A stretch of DNA of 64,000 nucleotides from VEQN01 sp036405975 (GCA_036405975.1 DASWWM010000034.1:21406-85405), one strand, 5' to 3'. Positions 6,575 to 14,253 are shown, counted from the first letter of the stretch. Translations and numbers: made by a program. Notes: generated by a model from the letters alone, not told the origin.

Positions 6575-6594
6575 TTCTGACTTTGTCGTATAAT
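6566..6594 (+). promoter_or_regulatory. Promoter of the pil operon
   Basis: CTGAAA (6566-6571), 17-nt spacer, TATAAT (6589-6594). The chosen pilM ATG at 6602 is 7 nt past the -10 box, where transcription should begin, so the mRNA is predicted leaderless. The ATG at 6593 overlaps the -10 box and is unlikely to be used. Confidence 0.6.
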
Positions 6595-6601
6595 GGGCGA
6601 A

Positions 6602-7687
6602 ATGAGTATCGCTCAGAAACTGTTCAAATATTTTCCAGCCCCTCGCATCATCTCGATGCCTCAGGTCGGAGTTGAGATAACTGCGACTTCGATCAGGTAT
6701 ATGGAGCTTGCGAGGTCGGGGGACGGAACAAAGCTCGGCAGGTACGGCACGCAGGAAGTTCCTGGCGGTGTATCGCTCAGGGAATCTCTCGTCGCAAACA
6801 AGGATCTCGTCGCGGCATTGAAAAAGATCCAGAGAGCAAACCGGTTCCAGTTTGCTGAAGTCTCCATTCCCGAGGAAGACTCGTACCTGTTCACGACAGA
6901 GATACCTCTTGGCGAAGACGAGGAGATTCGAAGCCATATCGAGTTTCACCTTGAAGAGAACGTTCCTGTCAGCCTCGCTGATGCGGTCTTCGACTACCAT
7001 GTCATCCATAAGGATGAAAAGAAGGGGACAGGCTTCGCTTCGGTCTCGGTCGTGCAGAGGTCTGTCATTGATCAGTACATAGATCTGTTCGAAATGTGCG
7101 GCATGACGCCTATCTCATTCATTATTGAGAACCAGGCTCTGGCAAAGGCTCTCACTCCTCGCAATGCCGACTTCTCGTCGCTCATTGTCCATGTCGGCGC
7201 CGTAAAGACCGTTCTTTCGGTTGTCAGCGAGGGTGCCGTTCAGTTCACCTCGACCGTGAGTATCGGGAGCAATGACTTCACTGCAGCCATCGCAAAGGAG
7301 TATGGCATCTCGCCTGTCGAAGCAGAACGGCTCAAGCAGGAGAAAGGGTATCTGAAGAATCCGGAGAACAATGAGTTCTTCATGCTCCTCATCAATGCCG
7401 TATCCGCACTCAGGGACGAGGTCCAGCGCGTGTACATGTACTGGCAGACCCATTCTGAGAAGAATGGGAAGCAGGGCTCGCAGACAAAGGTTATCCTTGC
7501 CGGCAGAGACTCATCTATCATCGGATTCAGGGAATATCTTGCCCTCTCGCTCAAGGTTCCGGTAGAGCTTGCGAATGTCTGGGCAAACGTATTCACCTTC
7601 GACAAGGAAATTCCGCCGATCGAGTATCTTGAATCGCTCGACTATGCGGTCGCGGTCGGTCTCGCTCTACCAAAAAATACAGACTAG
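6602..7687 (+). CDS. pilM: Type IV pilus assembly protein PilM
   Basis: 361 residues of the actin-like PilM fold: an early VGVEITATSIRYMEL phosphate-loop strand, VSIPEEDSYLFTTEIPL, and FSSLIVHVGAVKTVLSVVSEG in the second lobe, with a TKVILAGRDSSIIGFREYL C-terminal segment. PilM is a cytoplasmic ATP-binding protein that recruits the PilN N-terminus and couples the inner-membrane PilNO platform to the pilus motor. It is first in a four-gene run with pilN-, pilO-like and a small membrane gene. Confidence 0.85.
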   Translation: MSIAQKLFKYFPAPRIISMPQVGVEITATSIRYMELARSGDGTKLGRYGTQEVPGGVSLRESLVANKDLVAALKKIQRANRFQFAEVSIPEEDSYLFTTEIPLGEDEEIRSHIEFHLEENVPVSLADAVFDYHVIHKDEKKGTGFASVSVVQRSVIDQYIDLFEMCGMTPISFIIENQALAKALTPRNADFSSLIVHVGAVKTVLSVVSEGAVQFTSTVSIGSNDFTAAIAKEYGISPVEAERLKQEKGYLKNPENNEFFMLLINAVSALRDEVQRVYMYWQTHSEKNGKQGSQTKVILAGRDSSIIGFREYLALSLKVPVELANVWANVFTFDKEIPPIEYLESLDYAVAVGLALPKNTD

Positions 7688-7705
7688 CGTACAATAGGAA
7701 ACGAT

Positions 7706-8341
7706 ATGCTCCATCTTCTTACTGAAGAACACAAGGCGAAAATTATCAGGCAGTACCGAATGAGACTTCTCATCGTGCTTTGCCTCGGCATCGTTCTGAC
7801 GCTTGTCGCCGCTGCCATCTTCCTCATTCCTTCCTATGTGATCTCCTTCAGCGCGTACTCCGAGGTGCAGGCCGAGAAGAATAGGCTCGTCTCTCTTGTT
7901 GCGGCAAAGCAGACGGACGCTTTGGCAAATGACGTGAAGGAAGTCTCAAACACTCTCGAGGCACTCAAGTCTCATGCAGACAGGAGGAATCCGACTCGAA
8001 TCTTTGAGCGGATTGTTCAGGGCAAGCCATCCGGCGTCTCTGTGACAAGCTTCGCCTATACGCCCGAATCGGACTCGCAGGTCACTGTGGACGTTGCGGG
8101 GAAGGCAAATACTCGAGGGTCACTTTCGTCATATGTAGACATGCTGAAGGCTGACAAGGTATTCTCAGGGGTCTCCATCCCGCTTTCCAGCTTTGCCCGC
8201 GAGCGAGACATCTCATTCAATCTGAAGATTTCGGTGAACACGGCCGATGAATCATGGATATTCAGCGCTCCGGAAGCTTCTGTGGTCGAGGAGGCTGCGA
8301 TGCCGTCGATGGTTCCTGCGACTTCGACAGATAGCCAGTAA
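7706..8341 (+). CDS. pilN: PilN-like pilus assembly protein
   Basis: 211 residues: short basic cytoplasmic tail (HKAKIIRQYRMR), one membrane helix (about 20-47), a coiled-coil stretch (about 50-95), then a small ferredoxin-like domain (SVTSFAYTPESDSQVTVDVAG), ending in an acidic/Pro tail. This is the PilN layout. Sequence identity within this family is low, so position after pilM is a large part of the call. AGGAAA precedes the start. Confidence 0.7.
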   Translation: MLHLLTEEHKAKIIRQYRMRLLIVLCLGIVLTLVAAAIFLIPSYVISFSAYSEVQAEKNRLVSLVAAKQTDALANDVKEVSNTLEALKSHADRRNPTRIFERIVQGKPSGVSVTSFAYTPESDSQVTVDVAGKANTRGSLSSYVDMLKADKVFSGVSIPLSSFARERDISFNLKISVNTADESWIFSAPEASVVEEAAMPSMVPATSTDSQ

Positions 8342-8347
8342 AACATC

Positions 8348-8929
8348 ATGAGCAAAACAACCCGAATCTTCATACTCAGTCTTCTGGTCTCGCTTGCTTC
8401 TGTTGCGGGGTACGCCTACGGCACCTCGTATGTATCAGGCCTTTCAGAAAAGACACGTGCGGCAAAAAGCGACGTTGAACTAGCTGAAATAAAATACCGG
8501 CACATCCTCTCGCTTGAGAAGGCTGCACAAAATACTAACAGTGAGACTTCTCAGATAAACGAGTTTCTCATCCAGCCAAATGCGGCGATCGGGTTCGTCA
8601 CGAAGATCGAGTCTGATGCGGCTGATCTCGGTCTCAGCTATAACACCGATTCAATCGAGGTGCGAAACACTGAGGCCTTGAGCGCACAGGGAAAGGAGCT
8701 CGTTGTCGTAAGCTTTACGGCAAGCGGCAGATGGGCATCAGTATTCAAGATGATCAAGAGCGTCGAGAATCTTCCATATGCAGTCAAGTTCGATAAGATC
8801 GATCTGGTCATGCTCGGCGATTCGAATCCGGCACAGGCAGTTTCAGCGACAGGCACGACGCCTTCCGTACGGGAAAAGAACTGGAAGGCGTCGATGATCT
8901 TCACAGCAGTTAAGATGCAGGACAAATAA
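8348..8929 (+). CDS. pilO: PilO-like pilus assembly protein
   Basis: 193 residues with an N-terminal membrane helix (about 7-25), a coiled-coil stretch, and a periplasmic-type domain with the PilO-like pattern NAAIGFVTKIESDAADLGL then KELVVVSFTASGRWASVFKMIKSVE. PilO pairs with PilN to form the inner-membrane alignment complex. It begins 6 nt after the pilN-like stop. Confidence 0.7.
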   Translation: MSKTTRIFILSLLVSLASVAGYAYGTSYVSGLSEKTRAAKSDVELAEIKYRHILSLEKAAQNTNSETSQINEFLIQPNAAIGFVTKIESDAADLGLSYNTDSIEVRNTEALSAQGKELVVVSFTASGRWASVFKMIKSVENLPYAVKFDKIDLVMLGDSNPAQAVSATGTTPSVREKNWKASMIFTAVKMQDK

Positions 8930-8930
8930 T

Positions 8931-9245
8931 ATGAAATCAAACTTCCTTGATAGGGCGAAAAACATAAGGCTGATCCGGAACAATCCTGACCGGGACTGGG
9001 CCGTACTTTTCACGTTGCTTTTGATCCTCGTCGTCTGTGCTCTTGCTTGGAGCGTCTATTTCTTCTTCGGGATCGTTCGGGATATCGAAGAGGTTCAGGC
9101 ATATAAGGATACCAAGGTGCAGAACAATCTTGATGGGACTGAAGCCGAGCTGAAGAACATCATAGATACATACGAGAAGAGGAAGGCTGAAGGGCAGAAG
9201 CTGAAGGGCAGCTATCCCGTGCTTGGCGACCCGTCGGTATTTTGA
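8931..9245 (+). CDS. Small single-TM protein at the end of the pil operon
   Basis: 104 residues: basic N-terminus, one strong membrane helix (about 24-50), then a charged, coiled-coil-prone stretch (DGTEAELKNIIDTYEKRKAEGQKLKG). It begins 1 nt after the pilO-like stop, so it is in the operon and probably belongs to the same envelope machine. I do not recognise the family; it is much shorter than PilP. Confidence 0.6.
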   Translation: MKSNFLDRAKNIRLIRNNPDRDWAVLFTLLLILVVCALAWSVYFFFGIVRDIEEVQAYKDTKVQNNLDGTEAELKNIIDTYEKRKAEGQKLKGSYPVLGDPSVF

Positions 9246-9256
9246 TAAGGTACTGG

Positions 9257-9304
9257 TGCCGCGCAATGCAACGGTTAAAAGACTTTGATGTGCATTGCGC
9301 GGCA
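9257..9304. repeat. 14-bp perfect inverted repeat between pil operon and tRNA-Arg
   Basis: TGCCGCGCAATGCA at 9257-9270 is repeated in inverse at 9291-9304 around a 20-nt loop. There is no T-run after it, so it is not a textbook terminator. It may end the pil transcript or protect its 3' end. Confidence 0.75.
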
Positions 9305-9311
9305 GACACAT

Positions 9312-9383
9312 GCCCTTGTAGTTCAATGGATAGAACTGCGGACTTCTAAGCCGTTAATCTAGGTTCGATTCCTAGCGGGGGCA
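9312..9383 (+). tRNA. tRNA-Arg, anticodon TCT
   Basis: 72 nt. Acceptor GCCCTTG/CGGGGGC with two G-T pairs, discriminator A, anticodon loop in CGGACTTCTAAGCCG (anticodon TCT), T-arm CTAGGTTCGATTCCTAG. It reads AGA and, by wobble, AGG. Confidence 0.93.
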
Positions 9384-9391
9384 CCCGATTT

Positions 9392-9418
9392 AAAAAGCCG
9401 AGCTCGTCTCGGCTTTTC
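9392..9418 (+). terminator. Terminator of tRNA-Arg(TCT)
   Basis: AAAAAGCCGAG/CTCGGCTTTT with loop CTCGT, 9 nt past the tRNA. Confidence 0.85.
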
Positions 9419-9492
9419 CTTTACTCGCTCCTCTTCTTGAGCTACTGTTTGCCCAGAAATTCAAAAATCAAACCAAGAGAAAGGGTGAAAAA

Positions 9493-10392
9493 ATGATCAA
9501 GATCAGCAAATCATCATTCCTCAAGGTATTCGGAAGGGTCTTTGAGGCGTACGAAAGAAAGTCAGGAATCTTTGCCGAGCATTCGGCGGAAGTCTCGGGT
9601 CCTCAGCACATTCATTGTCCGCAAGGCATTGAGCGGGGAAGCCCGGATCATCTGTACTGGCTGGCACTCGTTGCCATGTCAGACAGAAGGACAAACAGCA
9701 TGGTTTTATACCGGAACTTCGCAAAGATGTTCGGGGATAATCCCAGTTTGTTTGTCAGAGGCGTATTGTTGGAGGTTGAGACTGTAACCGTGCTCTTTCG
9801 CACATACAAGATTGCTTTGCCCGTAAGCGAAATAGCTTTCTTCATTGAGCGAAAAAGGCATTTGGATGAATGTTTCCGAGGCGATCCGCTTCTCATATAT
9901 GACTGCGTGAAGAACGTATCTGAACTTATGCGAAAGCTCAAGTCGATCGCTCGTTCTCGCGGAATTGGAAATATCTTTCCGGGAGCAAAAGAGAAAATCT
10001 TCTGCTTGCTCGCGATGTTTCTGAGAAAGTTCTCGGGACTGCAATTCGCCGATGTCGTTCCTGTCGACGTATGGGTCCAATCCATAAGTGTCTCTACGAG
10101 AGTCGTGAAAGGGAAGGGCCGAATGAGCTTCGGTGGATTGGGTAAGCGCCTGCGACCCTTGATGCAGAAGGCATTCCTTCCGTATCTGGATGTTCCTGGT
10201 GCCACTGACGCAACCTGGATACTGGGGAAGTTCGGCTGCACTCTTTGTGCGGGTAAGGATATGACGACTCTCTGCCCTTTGTACGACATTTGTCGCGGTC
10301 CATTCGAGAGGCCGCGCAATCAGGTGTCGAACAAGCATGTCGGGATGGTCGAACTGCCTCCGAAGTATAAAAGAAGGTGTTCTGAAAAATGA
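9493..10392 (+). CDS. HhH-GPD-like DNA glycosylase with FeS cluster cysteines
   Basis: 299 residues. PGAKEKIFCLLA at about 170 resembles the HhH/Lys segment of the endonuclease III family (PGVGxKTA). VVPVDVWVQSIS places an Asp (D192) like the catalytic Asp of its VPVDTHV motif. Cys249, 252, 261 and 267 (C-x2-C-x8-C-x5-C) could hold a 4Fe-4S cluster like endonuclease III, with altered spacing. The N-terminal 90 residues are not recognisable. A base-excision repair role is likely but the lesion is unknown; the gene is flanked by terminators on both sides. Confidence 0.5.
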   Translation: MIKISKSSFLKVFGRVFEAYERKSGIFAEHSAEVSGPQHIHCPQGIERGSPDHLYWLALVAMSDRRTNSMVLYRNFAKMFGDNPSLFVRGVLLEVETVTVLFRTYKIALPVSEIAFFIERKRHLDECFRGDPLLIYDCVKNVSELMRKLKSIARSRGIGNIFPGAKEKIFCLLAMFLRKFSGLQFADVVPVDVWVQSISVSTRVVKGKGRMSFGGLGKRLRPLMQKAFLPYLDVPGATDATWILGKFGCTLCAGKDMTTLCPLYDICRGPFERPRNQVSNKHVGMVELPPKYKRRCSEK

Positions 10393-10397
10393 CACAA

Positions 10398-10427
10398 GGC
10401 CCGCACAATTTTATGTGCGGGCCTTTT
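10398..10427 (+). terminator. Terminator after the HhH-GPD-like gene
   Basis: GGCCCGCACA/TGTGCGGGCC followed by TTTTT. It could also serve the convergent TraX-like gene. Confidence 0.85.
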
Positions 10428-10453
10428 TAGTTCTTATTCTTCAGGTTGGGCAT

Positions 10454-11113
10454 TTAAATACATAAGTAGATCAGGGCGAGAATAATCATATTTGCTGGAT
10501 AGAACCAGTAGAACCACCATCTCGATATCCGAGGACCCAAATTTCCGTTGTAGAACAAGATGGGCACGATGCCAAATACGGCAAATGCCTGGATGAGATT
10601 CAATCCGGTAAGAGAAATCCTTGCCGCTTCAAGGACGGGAATCGTTGTGAGGCTGGCAACTCCCGCATCTTTGCTCTTCAGATACAGTCCGCTTGCGAGT
10701 ATGGTCAGTATTCCATATATGCCATACGACGCTCCACTCACATATGCAATTACGAGAATGATGATGTTCGTTGAGATTCGAAGTGGCAGGCTTTTGATTT
10801 TGTCCGCGGCAGCAAGCGCTGCGACTCCCAGGGCAAGGGTGAAGAAGATATTAAGTGAAAAGAAATCATACCCGCCTAATTCATGGAAATATTTATAGGG
10901 AATCTGTGAGATGATCCCGAATAGAAAGAGCCGTCCGAAGTACTTGTTGCGATCCTTTGTTTTTGAGTACCCTTCTGCGATCAAGAAGGCGAATAGAGGG
11001 AAGGAGAGTCTGCCGATGATTCGCCATGCGATCTGTTCCGGGAAAAATAGAAATCCGATATGGTCGATGAGCATGGTGAGACATGCAAGGAGTTTCAGCT
11101 GGAGCGAATTCAT
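10454..11113 (-). CDS. TraX family membrane protein
   Basis: 219 residues, about seven hydrophobic segments. It begins LQLKLLACLTMLIDHIGF and continues IGRLSFPLFAFLIAEGYSKT, the signature of the TraX family, named for the F-plasmid pilin N-acetylase; chromosomal members are widespread and their substrate is generally unknown. An acyltransferase-like role at the envelope is an inference. No conjugation genes are nearby. Confidence 0.8.
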   Translation of the reverse strand: MNSLQLKLLACLTMLIDHIGFLFFPEQIAWRIIGRLSFPLFAFLIAEGYSKTKDRNKYFGRLFLFGIISQIPYKYFHELGGYDFFSLNIFFTLALGVAALAAADKIKSLPLRISTNIIILVIAYVSGASYGIYGILTILASGLYLKSKDAGVASLTTIPVLEAARISLTGLNLIQAFAVFGIVPILFYNGNLGPRISRWWFYWFYPANMIILALIYLCI

Positions 11114-11167
11114 GCACCCTTTATTTTACAATAAAAACCGCACAGAGATCTTGTGTCTGGCTGAGCA

Positions 11168-11202
11168 AAGAAAAGACCCGGCTCCAGCCGGGTCTTTTCT
11201 TT
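11168..11202. terminator. Bidirectional terminator hairpin
   Basis: AAAAGACCCGGCT/AGCCGGGTCTTTTC with TTT on one side and AAA on the other. On the minus strand it lies just downstream of structured element B, and so would end that transcript. Confidence 0.75.
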
Positions 11203-11221
11203 CCGTGCTGGGATACAGTCC

Positions 11222-11338
11222 TCTCCGACTACGTCGGCCGGTGAGTTTCGATTTCGCCCTCGTCCATCCTTCGTTGGACTCGGCTCAATAACGAAACTCC
11301 TTTCTCGTCCTGACAGGAAACGCGCAGGCGTTTCCCTT
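11222..11338 (-). ncRNA. tRNA-trailing structured element, copy B
   Basis: On the minus strand, behind the tRNA-Val terminator: an 8-bp hairpin GGAAACGC/GCGTTTCC with loop CTGC (11335-11316), then GTCAGGA, AAAGGA, an 8-bp long-range stem GAGTTTCG/CGAAACTC enclosing a GTCCA/TGGAC hairpin, then the 17-mer GCCGACGTAGTCGGAGA. Terminators stand on both sides. The sequence differs from copy A but the pairings are kept, which argues for an RNA structure rather than a protein. Function unknown. Confidence 0.45.
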
Positions 11339-11352
11339 ATCCCCGTAAAAGC

Positions 11353-11388
11353 AAAAATATAACCGAGCGTGAAGCCCGGTTATATTTT
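11353..11388 (-). terminator. Terminator of tRNA-Val
   Basis: AAAATATAACCG/CGGTTATATTTT hairpin 5 nt past the tRNA 3' end on the minus strand. Confidence 0.8.
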
Positions 11389-11392
11389 CGTG

Positions 11393-11465
11393 TGGGGGAT
11401 ACAGGACTCGAACCTGTGACCTTCTCAGTGTAAATGAGTTGCTCTACCAACTGAGCTAATCCCCC
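11393..11465 (-). tRNA. tRNA-Val, anticodon TAC
   Basis: 73 nt. Acceptor GGGGGAT/ATCCCCC, discriminator A, anticodon loop TTTACAC (anticodon TAC), T-arm CAGGTTCGAGTCCTG. Confidence 0.95.
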
Positions 11466-11475
11466 GATGTCGACC

Positions 11476-11504
11476 ACTATACATCAAAGCCTTTCTAATT
11501 TCAA
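11476..11504 (-). promoter_or_regulatory. Promoter of tRNA-Val
   Basis: TTGAAA (11504-11499), 17-nt spacer, TATAGT (11481-11476) on the minus strand. Identical boxes to the tRNA-Ser(TGA) promoter. Confidence 0.75.
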
Positions 11505-11543
11505 ATTTTTGAAAACGGGCATTTGCGTGGTACTGTAACGTTA

Positions 11544-12338
11544 ATGACACAAATTGTGCCTAAAAATATAGAAATTCTCTTCGAAAATGACGATTTTCTG
11601 GCCATAAACAAGCCGGCTGGCCTTGTCGTGCATTCGGACGGAAAGACGGTTGAACCGAGCGTATGCGACTGGGTTCTCGAAAAGTACCCTGAAGTGAAAG
11701 GGGTAGGAGAGCCTTCTCGGCTCCCGGATGGCTCGATGGTTGATCGTCCTGGCATCGTTCACCGACTCGACCGAGACACTTCAGGCGTGCTTCTCATTGT
11801 CAAAAATCAGCCCACTTTCGAGTTCTTCAAGGACCTGTTCAAGCGGCATGTTATCCAGAAGCGATACAATACGATCGTTTGGGGTGAGGTGAAGCTCGAC
11901 AAGGGCAAGATTGACCGACCGATCGGTCGGAGCAAGAGCGACTTCCGGAAATGGTCTGCCGAGCGGTTCGCCCGAGGCGAGCTCCGAGAGGCATTGACCG
12001 AATATGAGGTTGCCAAGCGAATTGACCTCACTGATGACTCAGAGAGGGCTCAGCATGGCCATTCTTTCAAGAATAACCCTGAATTCATCCCTAAATTCAC
12101 CTTCCTGGATGTCTATCCGAAGACCGGCAGGACTCATCAGATCCGAGTCCATTTCAAGGCGATCAACCATCCGGTAGTAGGAGATGGCCTCTACGCTCCA
12201 AATCACCCGAAAGCGCTTGGTTTCGAACGGCTTGCACTCCATGCCCGATCTGTCGATTTTACTGCCCCTTCAGGTGACCGTGTGCTCATTGAGGCACCTC
12301 TTCCGGCTGACTTCGAGGCCGCTTTACTTAATATATAA
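11544..12338 (+). CDS. RluA/RluD family 23S rRNA pseudouridine synthase
   Basis: 264 residues from the ATG at 11544; a TTG at 11523 is possible but adds only 7 residues. The catalytic motif HRLDRDTSG is present with Asp76 as nucleophile, preceded by INKPAGLVVHSD, and followed by KTGRTHQIRVHF and HPVVGDGLYAP. There is no N-terminal S4 domain, unlike E. coli RluD, so target positions in rRNA or tRNA cannot be named. rplS follows after 23 nt. Confidence 0.9.
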   Translation: MTQIVPKNIEILFENDDFLAINKPAGLVVHSDGKTVEPSVCDWVLEKYPEVKGVGEPSRLPDGSMVDRPGIVHRLDRDTSGVLLIVKNQPTFEFFKDLFKRHVIQKRYNTIVWGEVKLDKGKIDRPIGRSKSDFRKWSAERFARGELREALTEYEVAKRIDLTDDSERAQHGHSFKNNPEFIPKFTFLDVYPKTGRTHQIRVHFKAINHPVVGDGLYAPNHPKALGFERLALHARSVDFTAPSGDRVLIEAPLPADFEAALLNI

Positions 12339-12361
12339 GGTCTGCTATATTGATGTCCCAT

Positions 12362-12805
12362 ATGACAGCTACAACTAAAACAGCTAAAAAGCCTGTAAAG
12401 CTCGCTTCCGACAAGGGTTCAAAACTCAAGGATTTCGACATGCGAGTGGGTGACACAGTACGAGTTCACCAGAAGATCCAGGAAAAAGGAAAGACTCGAC
12501 TCCAGGTTTTCGAAGGAATGGTCCTCGCTCGAAAGCACGGTGCTGAGAAGGGTGCTACGTTCACAGTTCGAAAGAACGCAGGAGGATACGGAGTAGAACG
12601 AATTTTCCCTCTCTTCTCTCCAATGATCGACAAGGTAGAAGTCGTTCGACGAGCCAAGGTCCGACGAGCTAAGCTCTACTACATCCGAGACAAGGCTGCT
12701 AAGGAAATCAGCAAGCGAATGAAGATGGAAATGATGCGAGCTGACAGCAATGACGTCCAGGTAGAAGAGGACGAAGCTCCAGCAGCAGAAGTTGCAGCTG
12801 AATAA
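12362..12805 (+). CDS. rplS: 50S ribosomal protein L19
   Basis: 147 residues from MTATTKTAKK. The core from about residue 24 (FDMRVGDTVRVHQKIQEKGK, FEGMVLARKHG, TFTVRKNAGGYGVERIFPLFSP) is typical L19, which sits at the subunit interface. An N-terminal Lys-rich extension and an acidic Ala/Glu tail are additions. A TGCTATATT box lies 10 nt before the ATG. All 13 arginine codons are CGA. Confidence 0.95.
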   Translation: MTATTKTAKKPVKLASDKGSKLKDFDMRVGDTVRVHQKIQEKGKTRLQVFEGMVLARKHGAEKGATFTVRKNAGGYGVERIFPLFSPMIDKVEVVRRAKVRRAKLYYIRDKAAKEISKRMKMEMMRADSNDVQVEEDEAPAAEVAAE

Positions 12806-12814
12806 TCTCAATAC

Positions 12815-12854
12815 GAAAAAGCCCCGCTCTGCTCTCAGACGGGGCTTTTTTCTT
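12815..12854 (+). terminator. Terminator of rplS
   Basis: AAAAAGCCCCG/CGGGGCTTTTTT with an 18-nt loop. Confidence 0.85.
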
Positions 12855-12897
12855 TGCCAGTTCATGGTCGACTCAGGGCTGCGCTATCTGGCTACGT

Positions 12898-12926
12898 TTG
12901 CAAAAGGGTCTGTTTTTATGTACTAT
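12898..12926 (+). promoter_or_regulatory. Promoter of tRNA-Leu
   Basis: TTGCAA (12898-12903), 17-nt spacer, TACTAT (12921-12926), giving a short leader before the tRNA. Confidence 0.7.
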
Positions 12927-12958
12927 TCCGTCACAAGCTGTTAGTTGGCTTGGGGAAT

Positions 12959-13042
12959 GCGCGGGTGTTGAAACTGGTAGACAAGCTACCTTGAGGTGGT
13001 AGTGCTCGTAAGGGCGTGGAGGTTCAAGTCCTCTCCCGCGCA
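12959..13042 (+). tRNA. tRNA-Leu, anticodon GAG
   Basis: 84-nt class II tRNA. Acceptor GCGCGGG/CCCGCGC, discriminator A, anticodon stem CTACC/GGTAG with loop TTGAGGT (anticodon GAG), variable arm TGCTCGTAAGGGCG, T-arm GGAGGTTCAAGTCCTC. Confidence 0.95.
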
Positions 13043-13043
13043 C

Positions 13044-13085
13044 AATAAATAAAAGACCCAGATGAATTCTGGGTCTTTTATTTAT
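13044..13085 (+). terminator. Terminator of tRNA-Leu
   Basis: AATAAATAAAAGACCCAGA pairs with TCTGGGTCTTTTATTTAT around TGAAT, directly behind the tRNA. Confidence 0.85.
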
Positions 13086-13190
13086 CCATGATAGCGGGTG
13101 AAAAGCGGGGCTCCGAGAGGCTTGTCTTGTGAAGCAACTTCATAATCTAATCAATTGACCTTCATGTGAGGGGTGTATAATGAATCCATT

Positions 13191-13979
13191 ATGATGCCAC
13201 GAAAAAAATCAAAGCTTCTTGTTTCAGCTATCTTGCTCGTGCTGGCCGGACTCGTCACCCTTATCTTCATTCAGTCCCGCCGACCAAATGAGCTCCCTTC
13301 TAGCGTGCTCGGTGTCTCGTCATCAACTCCTGCTCTGACAGGGAACGTCAAGGTTGAAACTTCAAAGAATGAAACCGCGGATTACCAGACCGAGGTGAAC
13401 ATTCCACAGTTCGAGAATCCTGGCGATTCATTTGCACTTCAGCATATCAATAAGCAGATTAAGGATAATGTCGGACAGCTTGTCATGAATTTTACCGAGG
13501 AGATACAGCAGATAAAAACCGAATCTCCCGACAGCCCTTTTAACGATCCGAGCCTTCCGAAGCATTCGCTCATGATCAAGGTCGCGAGCGCCAAAGAGGT
13601 TTCAGGGAAGTATTTCGTAGTAGAGCTTAAGGATTACTCATATGTCTCAGGGTCAGCGCATCCATTCACGGCCACCATTGCATATAACTTCGACCTCAAG
13701 ACTGGTGATCTTATTGGACTGTCCGACATATACAAGGACAAGGCGCAATTCCTTCAGGCGGTGTCAACGTTCGCAAAAAAGGAGCTTCAGCCAAAACTTG
13801 AATCCTTCTTCGAAGATGGGATTTCTCCGCAGGAGCAGAACTTCTCCGTCTACACTCTCGTGGAGGGCGGCATCCGATTCGTCTTTGACCAGTACCAGGT
13901 TGCACCGTATGCGGCAGGGGAGCAGAGCGTAACCGTGCCTGCATCAGCGCTTGCCGGTCAGCTTAAAATCGCTCTGTAG
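13191..13979 (+). CDS. Membrane-anchored DUF3298/RsiV-type protein
   Basis: About 262 residues from MMPRKKSK. One N-terminal membrane helix (about 7-26) is followed by an outside region with the DUF4163/DUF3298 pattern: ALQHINKQIKDNVGQL, VELKDYSYVSGSAHPFTATIAYNFDLKTG, and FVFDQYQVAPYAAGEQSVTVP near the end. Similar domains occur in the lysozyme-binding anti-sigma factor RsiV and in other secreted proteins; there is no sigma factor here. TATAAT lies 9 nt before the ATG. Confidence 0.75.
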   Translation: MMPRKKSKLLVSAILLVLAGLVTLIFIQSRRPNELPSSVLGVSSSTPALTGNVKVETSKNETADYQTEVNIPQFENPGDSFALQHINKQIKDNVGQLVMNFTEEIQQIKTESPDSPFNDPSLPKHSLMIKVASAKEVSGKYFVVELKDYSYVSGSAHPFTATIAYNFDLKTGDLIGLSDIYKDKAQFLQAVSTFAKKELQPKLESFFEDGISPQEQNFSVYTLVEGGIRFVFDQYQVAPYAAGEQSVTVPASALAGQLKIAL

Positions 13980-14084
13980 CTTTGCTTCGGTGAGCATTCC
14001 TCGTCTCAAGGCCTCATTGCTGGCCATTTCTCAAAAGATTTGATATAACTGTGAGCACGCAATGGCTTCGGCCAAAGCGCATAT

Positions 14085-14156
14085 GGTGCCCATAGCTTAG
14101 TGGTAAAGCTCCAGTCTGTGGATCTGGCTACGAGAGTTCGATCCTCTCTGGGCACC
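14085..14156 (+). tRNA. tRNA-His, anticodon GTG
   Basis: Has the extra G-1 (14085) opposite C73 (14156) that marks tRNA-His. Acceptor GTGCCCA/TGGGCAC, anticodon loop CTGTGGA (anticodon GTG), T-arm GAGAGTTCGATCCTCTC. Confidence 0.95.
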
Positions 14157-14171
14157 CATTTTTTCACGCAT

Positions 14172-14205
14172 AAATCCCAGCTTCAAAACAGGCTGGGATT
14201 TTGCG
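14172..14205 (+). terminator. Terminator of tRNA-His
   Basis: AAATCCCAGC/GCTGGGATTT with an outer CGCA/TGCG pairing, 15 nt past the tRNA. Confidence 0.7.
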
Positions 14206-14213
14206 TTCCGAAA

Positions 14214-14244
14214 AATGGAGTGTGCCCGTATGGGTGCACCCATT
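14214..14244 (+). repeat. Hairpin resembling a collapsed tRNA-His acceptor stem
   Basis: AATGGaGTGtgCCC, loop GTAT, GGGtgCACCCATT. Its arms read GTGCCCGTATG and GGGTGCACCCATT, close to the two ends of tRNA-His (GTGCCCATAG and TGGGCACCCATT) 60-130 nt upstream. The origin is unclear; a partial duplication is one reading. Confidence 0.4.
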
Positions 14245-14253
14245 CCGACATTT

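Noticed and set aside
10454..11113. TraX as evidence of a conjugative element
   Set aside because: No relaxase, coupling protein or other transfer gene is present; chromosomal TraX homologues are common.
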